In this document: piece by piece, positions 1-6,295 of the stretch | How positions within the stretch are numbered: position 1 is the stretch's first letter | Layout of the letters: every line of letters starts with the position of its first letter | Assembly (NCBI GenBank): GCA_017958245.1 | Contig: JAGDDC010000129.1 | Location: 1 to 14,329, forward strand | Direction: 5' to 3' | From: Lachnospiraceae bacterium | Lineage (GTDB): Bacteria; Bacillota_A; Clostridia; Lachnospirales; Lachnospiraceae | Length of the DNA: 14,329 bases | Position numbers and translations under genes: made by a program | Notes under the pieces: generated by a model | Told to the model about the DNA's origin: nothing | Database searches by the model: none | What the model saw: only the letters and a program-made list of their open reading frames with translations

Positions 1-731
1 AGATCTCAAAGAAAGAGACAAAAGGGACCTCGGAACTCGGAAAAGACGCCTTCCTTCAGCTTCTCGTCTGCCAGATGAAATACCAGGATCCGCTGGATCC
101 CAGCGACAACACCGAGTACATCTCACAGCTCGCAACGTTCTCACAGCTCGAACAGCTCCAGAACTTGAACGGCGAATACGAGAAATCGCAGGCCTTCTCG
201 ATAGTAGGCAAGCACGTGGTACTCGCGGTAACGGATTCAAACGGAAAGACGACCTACCCCGAGGGAACGGTTGAACACGTAAACGTTTCTTCAAAGAAGA
301 TAACACTCACGGTGAACGGAGCCACTTACAATTACGATCAGCTCCAGAGAGTCGAGTCCGATGAGTACTACAGGACAAAGAACAACCCGGCGATCCCCGA
401 CAGAGTGGACTTCTCCTTCAACGCTGACTCACCCGAGAACCTCTACTTCACGGTAGACTTCGGGTCAAATGAACAGAGAGCGTCAGACGTGATGGTGATC
501 TTCGACAACATGGCAGTCGATCCCGCATACGTCTCGGTAAAGGACAACACAGTGACGGTTTCAAAGGACGCGCTGCTCAGACTTCCCAACGGGACATACC
601 AGCCGACCATCATTTTCAACAACAACGATATGACGCAGGTACAGGGACAGGTAGTCATCAACGTATACAACTCAAAGGCAGGCACAGAGACGGCAAATGA
701 AGAGCCGGAGGCAGAAACTACAGAGGCTTAA
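1..731 (+). CDS. flgD: FlgD, flagellar hook capping/assembly protein (5' partial)
   Basis: FlgD forms the scaffold cap at the tip of the growing hook and guides FlgE polymerisation outside the cell. The reading frame is open from base 3 with no start codon, so the gene enters from the left; the ATG at 75 is internal. The visible 242 residues begin in the conserved N-terminal block (GKDAFLQLLVCQMKYQDP, then LDPSDNTEYISQLATFSQLE), the signature of FlgD. This is followed by a beta-rich region with FlgD/Ig-like character and an acidic, Glu/Thr-rich C-terminal tail. Probably only some 10-20 N-terminal residues are missing (inference from family alignment). The Cys in LLVCQM stands where Thr/Ser is commoner. 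The next gene starts 15 bases downstream, and the pair precedes flgE, the usual Clostridia hook order. Identity is confident. Confidence 0.95.
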   Translation, partial: ISKKETKGTSELGKDAFLQLLVCQMKYQDPLDPSDNTEYISQLATFSQLEQLQNLNGEYEKSQAFSIVGKHVVLAVTDSNGKTTYPEGTVEHVNVSSKKITLTVNGATYNYDQLQRVESDEYYRTKNNPAIPDRVDFSFNADSPENLYFTVDFGSNEQRASDVMVIFDNMAVDPAYVSVKDNTVTVSKDALLRLPNGTYQPTIIFNNNDMTQVQGQVVINVYNSKAGTETANEEPEAETTEA

Positions 732-746
732 CGATCGGAGGCAGCT

Positions 747-1148
747 ATGACAGACAGCTTGAACAACATAAGAAACAGCTTTCAGATCAAAGCTCCGAAC
801 GAGGTAAGGAAAGACCTTACTCTTTCAAAGACTCAGATTCAGCCTAAGAAGTCTTTCGAGCAGGTGCTCAACGAGAGCATCGGAAGCCCCGCAAGAACGG
901 GTTCCGTCAAGTTCTCAAAGCACGCGAGCGACAGACTCATCTCAAGGAACATCGATCTTTCGGACGGGCTGCTCACAAGACTCGAGGACGGAGTGAGCAA
1001 AGCTTCATCGAAGGGCATAAACGAATCTCTGGTGATGGTTGACGATGTAGCGTTCATAGTGAACATCAGGAACAACACGGTGATCACGGCGGTGAGCGAT
1101 ATGGACGAGCAGGTCTTCACAAACATCGACGGAGCGGTAATAGCATAA
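747..1148 (+). CDS. Flagellar operon protein, TIGR02530-like
   Basis: A 133-residue soluble protein of the type annotated 'flagellar operon protein' (TIGR02530), found between flgD and flgE in Bacillota flagellar operons. Its exact role is not established; hook-assembly or regulatory roles are only suggested by position. The recognisable core is FSKHASDRLISRNIDLSDG at about residues 56-74, followed by a helix and the strand pair ESLVMVDDVAFIVNIRNNTV near residues 92-111, both typical of the family. The N-terminal 50 residues are basic and polar and probably flexible. I see no signal peptide or membrane segment. The start is ATG 747 with SD GGAGG at 737-741 (5-base spacer), 15 bases after flgD stops. 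The family call rests on remembered motifs, not a search. Confidence 0.88.
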   Translation: MTDSLNNIRNSFQIKAPNEVRKDLTLSKTQIQPKKSFEQVLNESIGSPARTGSVKFSKHASDRLISRNIDLSDGLLTRLEDGVSKASSKGINESLVMVDDVAFIVNIRNNTVITAVSDMDEQVFTNIDGAVIA

Positions 1149-1173
1149 CAACCAAATAAGACCCGACCTAAAA

Positions 1174-1222
1174 GCACCGGACCACTTTTGGAGGTGCAGG
1201 CAGCCGACTGACAGAAGCTGCC
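1174..1222 (+). promoter_or_regulatory. Two tandem hairpins in the flgE leader
   Basis: The 110-base gap between the TIGR02530-like gene and flgE contains two inverted repeats. GCACC (1174-1178) pairs with GGTGC (1193-1197), with an inner CC/GG pair possible. GGCAGC (1199-1204) pairs perfectly with GCTGCC (1217-1222) across a 12-base loop. No T-run follows either, so neither is a classical terminator. They may affect processing, stability or translation of the flgE mRNA; this is inference. No convincing sigma-A or sigma-28 promoter is seen in the gap. Confidence 0.45.
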
Positions 1223-1241
1223 GATGTCATAGGATACGACA

Positions 1242-1250
1242 AAAGGAGGT
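1242..1250 (+). promoter_or_regulatory. Strong Shine-Dalgarno site of flgE
   Basis: AAAGGAGGT is a near-complete match to the anti-SD of 16S rRNA. It lies 8 bases before ATG 1259 (11 before ATG 1262) and favours the first of the two adjacent ATGs. It is among the best ribosome sites in the window, which fits a hook protein needed in many copies. Confidence 0.85.
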
Positions 1251-1258
1251 CATTTATT

Positions 1259-2698
1259 ATGATGCGTTCTTTATTTTCCGGCGTTTCCGGATTGAAGGTT
1301 CATCAGACAAAGATGGATGTTATCGGTAACAACATTTCCAACGTTAACACCGTAGGCTTCAAGAAGAGCTCGGTTAACTTCTCGGACATCTTATATCAGA
1401 CGACCAGTGCAGCGTCGGGTCCCAACAACGTTACAGGTACAGCAGGTATCAACGCTAAGCAGATCGGTCTCGGATCTACTGTAGCGAGCATCACTGCGGC
1501 TATGACAGAGTCGGGCGGTTCCCAGAGAACAGACAACGCACTCGATATCATGATCGAGGGCGATGCGTTCTTCATCGTAAACAACGGTTCCTCAAACTTC
1601 TTCACAAGAGCGGGCGCTTTCATGGTTGACGCCAACGGTACCCTCTGCAACGCAGGCGGATACAAGGTAATGGGATGGCAGGTAGACCCTAACGATCCTC
1701 GCAAGGCCGTTGCGGACACAGTTTCCGAACTCAGGGTAATGGCTCCCGAGAATCTCTATGTTGAGCCCGAACCCACAAGAAACGTATACTTCACCGGAAA
1801 CATCGATTACAAGGACACACAGCTCACGACCGATACCGGCAAGATGACTACACTTTCCTTCTACGACAACCTCGGCCAGAACTACATGGCTACGATGAGA
1901 GTCGTTCAGGATACAGAGAACACCAACGTATACAAGGTTTCCGTAAAGGACATCCTCGATGCGAACGGCGAGTCGATCTTCGTGAAGAAGACAGTTGAAG
2001 ACGACGGAACCATCACCTACCAGCCTTCGGCTATCACAAGCTTCTCCTTCGGCGGCGAAGAGTACAGCGTGAGCGAGATCAACGAGGAAGACGGAACAGT
2101 CACGATCGAGATGGAAGGCATCAACCTCACATTTGACGCGGCTACCGGTAAGTTCCAGCAGATCGGCGAGGAAGAGGGCGCTGACAGCGTCATGTTCCAG
2201 GTGATCGCAGATCCCCAGCCTTTCCAGGAGATCGATGTTGATTTCTCGGCTATGACAATGTACGCAAGCAGCGGTTCTTCGACCATCACCTCCGAGCGCG
2301 GCGCACTCGCTGACGGCAGCGGCGCAGGCAAGCCTCAGGGTAACATGACAGGTATGACGGTAGACCAGTACGGCAGGATCTACGGCACATACGACAACGG
2401 CGAGACCAAGCTCCTCTGCCAGATCGCGGTGACAAGCTTCGCAAACCCCGCAGGTCTTGAGGCAGTCGGAAGCAACCTCTACACAACGACCATGAACTCG
2501 GGTACATTCGACGGAGTCGGCGTGGACATCTCCTCGCTCGGCGGCAAGATGGATACCGGTGTTCTCGAGATGTCGAACGTAGACCTCTCCACTGAGTTTA
2601 CGCAAATGATCACGACTCAGAGAGGTTTCCAGGCAAACTCGAGGATCATCACAACATCGGATACACTCCTTGAGGAGCTCATCAATCTCAAGAGATAA
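1259..2698 (+). CDS. flgE: FlgE, flagellar hook protein
   Basis: FlgE is the structural subunit of the extracellular hook, the universal joint between rod and filament. The 479-residue protein has the N-terminal rod/hook signature (MRSLFSGVSGLKVHQTKMD, then IGNNISNVNTVGFKKS, about residues 2-37), a variable beta-rich middle, and the C-terminal D0 helix (STEFTQMITTQRGFQANSR followed by ITTSDTLLEELINLKR, about residues 444-479). These coiled termini are what FlgE/FlgF/FlgG proteins share. The length and the large middle domain fit FlgE rather than the shorter rod proteins FlgF/FlgG. There is no signal peptide, as expected for a type III export substrate. Codons look more T-rich at the third position in the 5' part than in neighbouring genes, consistent with high expression. 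The gene has its own strong SD and is followed by an intrinsic terminator. Confidence 0.96.
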   Translation: MMRSLFSGVSGLKVHQTKMDVIGNNISNVNTVGFKKSSVNFSDILYQTTSAASGPNNVTGTAGINAKQIGLGSTVASITAAMTESGGSQRTDNALDIMIEGDAFFIVNNGSSNFFTRAGAFMVDANGTLCNAGGYKVMGWQVDPNDPRKAVADTVSELRVMAPENLYVEPEPTRNVYFTGNIDYKDTQLTTDTGKMTTLSFYDNLGQNYMATMRVVQDTENTNVYKVSVKDILDANGESIFVKKTVEDDGTITYQPSAITSFSFGGEEYSVSEINEEDGTVTIEMEGINLTFDAATGKFQQIGEEEGADSVMFQVIADPQPFQEIDVDFSAMTMYASSGSSTITSERGALADGSGAGKPQGNMTGMTVDQYGRIYGTYDNGETKLLCQIAVTSFANPAGLEAVGSNLYTTTMNSGTFDGVGVDISSLGGKMDTGVLEMSNVDLSTEFTQMITTQRGFQANSRIITTSDTLLEELINLKR

Positions 2699-2742
2699 TG
2701 ATCTGACCGGATAATAACGAGAATTGTACCTCTCCCACATAC

Positions 2743-2784
2743 GGGCAGCAGACGCTGGACACAGTGGCTGCTGCCTAATTTTCT
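2743..2784 (+). terminator. Intrinsic terminator after flgE
   Basis: GGCAGCAG (2744-2751) pairs perfectly with CTGCTGCC (2768-2775). After one A.G mismatch the stem continues with CGCT (2753-2756) against AGTG (2763-2766), leaving a GGACAC loop. A G.T wobble at 2743/2776 extends it outward. The tail TAATTTTCT follows at once. GC-rich stem plus T-rich tail is a good Rho-independent terminator and should end at least part of the hook-module transcript. Confidence 0.8.
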
Positions 2785-2786
2785 AA

Positions 2787-2850
2787 ATTGTGTGAGAAGG
2801 TTTACTACAATTTGGCAGGAGCGGTTTCATTTTGCTGCCAAAACCACAAT
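2787..2850. repeat. Nested inverted repeats between terminator and motA promoter
   Basis: TTTGGCAG (2811-2818) and CTGCCAAA (2835-2842) are perfect inverted repeats 16 bases apart. They are enclosed by a second pair, ATTGTG (2787-2792) and CACAAT (2845-2850). No T-run follows on either strand, so this does not look like another terminator. It could be an operator or an RNA structure; function unknown. Confidence 0.5.
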
Positions 2851-2864
2851 ATATAGATGAGGTT

Positions 2865-2947
2865 TTCTAAAAAAATCTACAAATAGGTAGAAAATAATAG
2901 AAAAGATAAGTAGACAAATTGTTAAAAGTCTAGTAAAATTATTCTGT
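2865..2947 (+). promoter_or_regulatory. Sigma-A-like promoter of motA with upstream A-tracts
   Basis: TAGACA (2911-2916; 5 of 6 to TTGACA) and TAAAAT (2934-2939; 5 of 6 to TATAAT) are separated by exactly 17 bases. Start of transcription is predicted near 2946, about 44 bases before the preferred motA start. Upstream, A-tracts near 2869-2875, 2880-2883, 2891-2894 and 2901-2904 recur about every 10-11 bases, as expected for curved or UP-element-like DNA. The AT-rich base composition contrasts with the flanking genes. It should drive motA and probably the genes downstream, after the flgE terminator. Confidence 0.65.
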
Positions 2948-2989
2948 ATAGGAATTTAGCTATAGATAAGACGATAGGTGGTGCACGTT

Positions 2990-3790
2990 TTGGATCTGGC
3001 TACATTGATAGGGCTTGCCGGGGCCGGTGGCCTCATGGTATTCGGAATAGTTAGTGGTGAGATGGGATTTGCCGCACTCGGCAACTTCTGGGATCCTTCA
3101 TCCGTTCTCATCACATTTGGTGGTGCTTTCATGGGCGTTCTCATGATGAGGGCCAGTATACCTGACTTCGTCAGCTGCCTCAAGACCTTCTCTCTGGCCA
3201 TGAAGATGCAGACGGTGGATGAGGAGGCTACGATTAAGAAGATCATCGAGCTTTCGAATATAGCGCGAAAGGAAGGCCTTCTCGCACTTGAGGAAGCAGC
3301 AGGCTCCATTGAGGATTCCTTCATGAAGAAGGGTATCCTCCTGATCGTCGACGGTACAGATCCCGAGCTCGTTCGAAGCATCATGGAGACGGAGCTTATG
3401 TGCGTCGAGGGAAGACACAAGGACAAGATCGGTTTCTGGGAGAACCTCGCTTCAAACGGTCCTGCATGGGGTATGATCGGTACCCTGATCGGACTCATCA
3501 ACATGCTCAAGAAACTCGACGATCTCGCAGCGGTAGGCCCCAACATGTCCGTCGCACTCGTTACGACATTCTACGGTTCCGTGCTCGCAAACTGGATCGC
3601 AACGCCCATGGCTACGAAGCTCAAGGCAAAGAACGACGCAGAGATCCAGATGAAGGAAGTTATGGTTGAGGGACTTCTCTCTATTCAGGCAGGAGAGAAC
3701 CCCAGAGTTATAGAGGAAAAACTGAAGTCATTCCTGGCACCCGACAAGCGCGGATCGCTGACCGACGGAGGTGGTGAAGAGAATGGCTAA
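2990..3790 (+). CDS. motA: MotA, flagellar motor stator protein
   Basis: MotA, with MotB, forms the membrane ion channel that generates torque against the rotor. From TTG 2990 it has 266 residues with four membrane segments: roughly 3-24, 34-53, 156-172 and 186-206. The cytoplasmic loop carries the conserved IARKEGLLALEE block (charged residues that contact FliG). TM3 has GPAWGMIGTLIGLI and TM4 is preceded by VGPNMSVALVTTFYGSVLAN, with both conserved prolines present. Two in-frame GTG codons at 2978 and 2981 are possible, but TTG 2990 gives the family-typical N-terminus MDLATLIGL. It also sits 8 bases after GGTGG (2977-2981), so it is preferred. It overlaps motB by 8 bases. Coupling ion (H+ or Na+) cannot be told from sequence alone. 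Confidence 0.95.
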   Translation: MDLATLIGLAGAGGLMVFGIVSGEMGFAALGNFWDPSSVLITFGGAFMGVLMMRASIPDFVSCLKTFSLAMKMQTVDEEATIKKIIELSNIARKEGLLALEEAAGSIEDSFMKKGILLIVDGTDPELVRSIMETELMCVEGRHKDKIGFWENLASNGPAWGMIGTLIGLINMLKKLDDLAAVGPNMSVALVTTFYGSVLANWIATPMATKLKAKNDAEIQMKEVMVEGLLSIQAGENPRVIEEKLKSFLAPDKRGSLTDGGGEENG

Positions 3791-4628
3791 GAAAAAGCAG
3801 GAAGAGGCTCCGAAAGGTTCACCCGCATGGATGGCTACATTCTCCGATCTGATGAACCTTTTGCTGTGCTTCTTCGTTTTGTTGTTTGCGATGTCGTCTG
3901 TCGACGCGGACAAATGGGAACAGGTCGTCGCTTCCTTCAACAACGCTTTCAGCATATTTGATTCGGGATCGACCGCCATAGGCGACGGAAGCCTCGTCGG
4001 AACCGGTACGACACAGCTCGTTGAGTTGGGCGACTACATGAGTTCCATGGGCACCTTGAGCGAGGACAACGAGACCTACGACGAGACCGGCAAGGAAAAG
4101 GAAAAGGAAGAGGGAAAGGAACAGACCCTTGAGGAGCAGCTTGAACAGGCCAACCTCGAGGAGACCGAGGCGATGCTCGACAACATTGCAGAGCTGACCG
4201 AGCGTTACAACCTCGAAGGACAGTTCGATCTGTCGATGGATTCCCACGGCAAATACGTAGAGATAAACATAAGCGGCTCGGTGCTCTTCGATTCCGGAAG
4301 GGCAGAGCTCAAGGAGGAGTGTAAACCTCTCCTCTCCAAGGTTGGCGACATATTGAGAGTCTACGACGGACACAACGTCGAGATCATAGGACACACGGAC
4401 AACGTTCCGATGAACTCCGCAAAGTACGAGAGCAACGACATACTCTCGTCGGCCCGCGCCATAAGCACCGCTCAGTTCCTTGCCCAGGTCAAGGGCATAG
4501 ACATAGAGAGGCTTTCGTGGACCGGACGCGGCGAGTACGATCCGATAGCGACCAACACTACCGCGGAGGGAAGGGCAAAGAACAGGCGTGTGGAGATAAG
4601 GCTTTACAACTCCCTCAATTCGGACTAG
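3783..4628 (+). CDS. motB: MotB, stator peptidoglycan-anchoring protein
   Basis: MotB anchors the stator to peptidoglycan and supplies the ion-binding Asp. The 281-residue protein starts at ATG 3783, 11 bases after GGAGG (3767-3771); upstream GTG codons are too near the SD. One membrane helix (about residues 18-37) holds the ion-binding site SDLMNLLLCFFVLLFAMSS with Asp22. A plug/linker region follows with a strikingly Glu/Lys-rich stretch at about 103-128. An OmpA-like peptidoglycan-binding domain lies at about 158-277, with VLFDSGRAEL, the IIGHTDNVP motif and the C-terminal GRAKNRRVEIRLY motif. It overlaps the motA stop, so the two are probably translationally coupled. Confident. Confidence 0.95.
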   Translation: MAKKKQEEAPKGSPAWMATFSDLMNLLLCFFVLLFAMSSVDADKWEQVVASFNNAFSIFDSGSTAIGDGSLVGTGTTQLVELGDYMSSMGTLSEDNETYDETGKEKEKEEGKEQTLEEQLEQANLEETEAMLDNIAELTERYNLEGQFDLSMDSHGKYVEINISGSVLFDSGRAELKEECKPLLSKVGDILRVYDGHNVEIIGHTDNVPMNSAKYESNDILSSARAISTAQFLAQVKGIDIERLSWTGRGEYDPIATNTTAEGRAKNRRVEIRLYNSLNSD

Positions 4629-4642
4629 GAAGTATATCAAAG

Positions 4643-4669
4643 AGCGGGACCGCCTCGGCGGTTCACGCT
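4643..4669 (+). promoter_or_regulatory. Intercistronic hairpin between motB and fliL
   Basis: AGCG (4643-4646) plus GGACCGC (4647-4653) pairs with GCGGTTC (4658-4664) plus CGCT (4666-4669), leaving a CTCG tetraloop and one bulged A at 4665. This is about 11 base pairs including one G.T. Only TTAAG follows, so termination is unlikely to be efficient. It may be a processing or stability element that lets motAB and the fli genes reach different mRNA levels (inference). Confidence 0.6.
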
Positions 4670-4690
4670 TAAGAGTACGGAGGATTTCAG

Positions 4691-5215
4691 ATGAAGAAGA
4701 ACATGCTGGCGATGCTCATATTGATACTTACGATCGTGAACCTTACACTCACGGCGATAAGTGCGTTCCTTGTGATACCGAACGCCAAGAAGACCGATGA
4801 GCTCATCACGAAGGTGCTTTCGGTCATCGATCTTGAGCTTGAGTCACCGATACCCGTTGAGCCCGGCATGACGCCCGGAGACTACGACATAACGAAGGTC
4901 GAGAAGTACGTCTTCGAGGAGATGAAGGCCAACTTAAAGGGCGGCGAGGACGGCAAGACGCACTACGCGGTGATCAACGCGAGCCTCACCATCAACACGG
5001 AGAACCCCGATTACGAGACGCTCAATCCCAAGGTTGACACCATGAAGAGCGATCTCCAGGCGATCATCATAAACAACGTCAAGAGATATACTGCGGATGA
5101 ACTCAACGACGCGGACACGGCCGCACAGATCAAGCAGACCGTGCTCACGGAGATCCAGTCACTGTTCGGATCGACGTTCATTTGCGACATGACGCTGTCG
5201 TATCTGACTCAGTAA
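4691..5215 (+). CDS. fliL: FliL, flagellar basal body/stator-associated protein
   Basis: FliL is a single-pass membrane protein that associates with the stator and affects motor torque and stability. The 174 residues comprise a short basic N-terminus, one membrane helix at about residues 4-29, a linker rich in acidic and Pro residues (about 47-68), and an outside domain. That domain contains YAVINASLTINTENPDYETL and the helix IIINNVKRYTADEL, which fit the FliL family. The C-terminus (TFICDMTLSYLTQ) is hydrophobic, as is typical. ATG 4691 lies 7 bases after GGAGG (4679-4683). Position between motB and fliM is the expected one. FliL is poorly conserved, so the call relies on topology and neighbours as well as motifs. 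Confidence 0.9.
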   Translation: MKKNMLAMLILILTIVNLTLTAISAFLVIPNAKKTDELITKVLSVIDLELESPIPVEPGMTPGDYDITKVEKYVFEEMKANLKGGEDGKTHYAVINASLTINTENPDYETLNPKVDTMKSDLQAIIINNVKRYTADELNDADTAAQIKQTVLTEIQSLFGSTFICDMTLSYLTQ

Positions 5216-5225
5216 GTCACACCCG

Positions 5226-5272
5226 GTCGGGGGCAGGAAGTGCCCGACAAAGGCTGCGTCTCCTGAAGGGGA
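5226..5272 (+). promoter_or_regulatory. Two hairpins in the fliL-fliM gap
   Basis: GTC (5226-5228) and GGGCA (5231-5235) pair with TGCCC (5241-5245) and GAC (5246-5248), with a GG bulge and a GGAAG loop. A smaller stem TCTCC (5259-5263)/GGGGA (5268-5272), with one wobble, follows across a TGAA loop. No T-run follows. Probably mRNA structure; I see no promoter in this 93-base gap. Confidence 0.45.
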
Positions 5273-5308
5273 AGTTTAAAAGCGCGGCTGTTACCCGGAG
5301 GGATCGAT

Positions 5309-6289
5309 ATGGGCGACGTTTTATCCCAAAATGAAATAGATAATCTGCTCGCCGCATTGAGTAGTGGAGAGCTGGATGCCGAAGAGATAAAAGAGACGAA
5401 CGAGAAGATCGTGAAAAACTACGACTTCCATCGTCCGTCGAAATTCTCCAAAGAGCATCTGCGTACTCTCGAGATCATATTCGAACACTACAGCAGGCTC
5501 CTTGCGACACAGCTTCCCGTGTATCTGCGAAAGAACGTGAGCGTGGAAGTCATGAACGCCGAGGCGCAGGTGTTCCAGGAGTTCACGAACGCCCTGTCAA
5601 ACCCTGTATTGCTCGGGATCATTGATTTTTCGCCGCTCGAGGGCAATATCATCATCGAGCTTGCGGACAACTTAGGGTATGCGATCGTGGACAGGATGCT
5701 CGGCGGAAGCGGGAATCCCCTGGAGAAATCAAGAGACTTCTCGGAGATCGAGCTGGTCATCATAGAGAGGATCTTCTCGGTCATGACGAACCTCCTTCTG
5801 GAGCCGTGGAACAACGTGGTCTCGCTCAACCCGAGGCTCACAAGGATCGAGACGAACTCACAGTTCGCGCAGATCATAGCCCCGAACGAGATGGCGTCGA
5901 TCGTGACCATGAACATGAAGATCGGTACCACGGAGGGCATGCTCAATGTCTGCCTGCCGTACGAGGTGCTCGAGGACGTTATTGACAAGCTCAACACCAA
6001 GTACTGGTACTCGACCATGAAGGTTGCCGACAACATGGCCTACAAGGATCTGATCGAGGTGGCCATAGCGAAGGCGAGGATCCCCATCAGGGCGGTTCTT
6101 GGCAAGAGCACGATCTCGGTCAACGATTTTATCAATATACAAAAGGGTGATATCATCAAGCTCAACTCGAAGGTTGAGGACGAGCTTGACGTTTACGTAG
6201 GAAACATAAGGAAATTCAAAGCACTTCCGGGCTCGTCCTCGGAGAGCTACGCGGTAAAGGTATCATCAATAGTGAGGGAGGAGGAATAA
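5309..6289 (+). CDS. fliM: FliM, flagellar motor switch protein
   Basis: FliM forms the C-ring, binds phosphorylated CheY and switches rotation direction. The 326 residues start with the CheY-P-binding peptide (MGDVLSQNEIDNLLAAL, residues 1-17). A CheC-like middle domain (about 45-235) follows with the conserved rotor-facing GGSG at 132-135 and the FliM block RIETNSQFAQIIAPNEM. The C-terminal SpoA domain (about 250-324) binds FliN/FliY. Full family length. ATG 5309 is 7 bases after GGAGG (5297-5301). fliY begins 6 bases after the stop, and its SD lies inside the fliM 3' end. No anomalies seen. Confidence 0.96.
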   Translation: MGDVLSQNEIDNLLAALSSGELDAEEIKETNEKIVKNYDFHRPSKFSKEHLRTLEIIFEHYSRLLATQLPVYLRKNVSVEVMNAEAQVFQEFTNALSNPVLLGIIDFSPLEGNIIIELADNLGYAIVDRMLGGSGNPLEKSRDFSEIELVIIERIFSVMTNLLLEPWNNVVSLNPRLTRIETNSQFAQIIAPNEMASIVTMNMKIGTTEGMLNVCLPYEVLEDVIDKLNTKYWYSTMKVADNMAYKDLIEVAIAKARIPIRAVLGKSTISVNDFINIQKGDIIKLNSKVEDELDVYVGNIRKFKALPGSSSESYAVKVSSIVREEE

Positions 6290-6295
6290 CCGGAT

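Noticed and set aside
75..77. ATG as the flgD start
   Set aside because: The frame is open upstream and residues encoded before it (GKDAFLQLLVCQ) belong to the conserved FlgD N-terminal block, so this is an internal Met.
1220..1227. GCCGATGT resembling a sigma-28 -10 upstream of flgE
   Set aside because: No TAAA -35 at proper spacing; the upstream sequence is the GGCAGC hairpin. Partial match only.
1592..2740. 382-codon open frame on the minus strand across flgE
   Set aside because: It is a shadow of flgE codon usage: His/Arg/Leu/Val-rich with no recognisable domain, no SD-supported start, and fully antisense to a certain gene. Similar long minus-strand frames lie over motB (3819-4640), fliY (6860-7501) and flhA (11144-11953) and are rejected for the same reason.
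2857..2886. Short ATG frame that might be flbD after flgE
   Set aside because: It encodes only nine residues before a stop, has no SD and no FlbD-like sequence. The gap holds no supportable gene.
2970..2977. Sigma-28-like -10 (GACGATAG) just before motA
   Set aside because: No TAAA-like -35 lies 14-16 bases upstream, and it sits too near the start codon. The sigma-A-like pair further upstream is far better.
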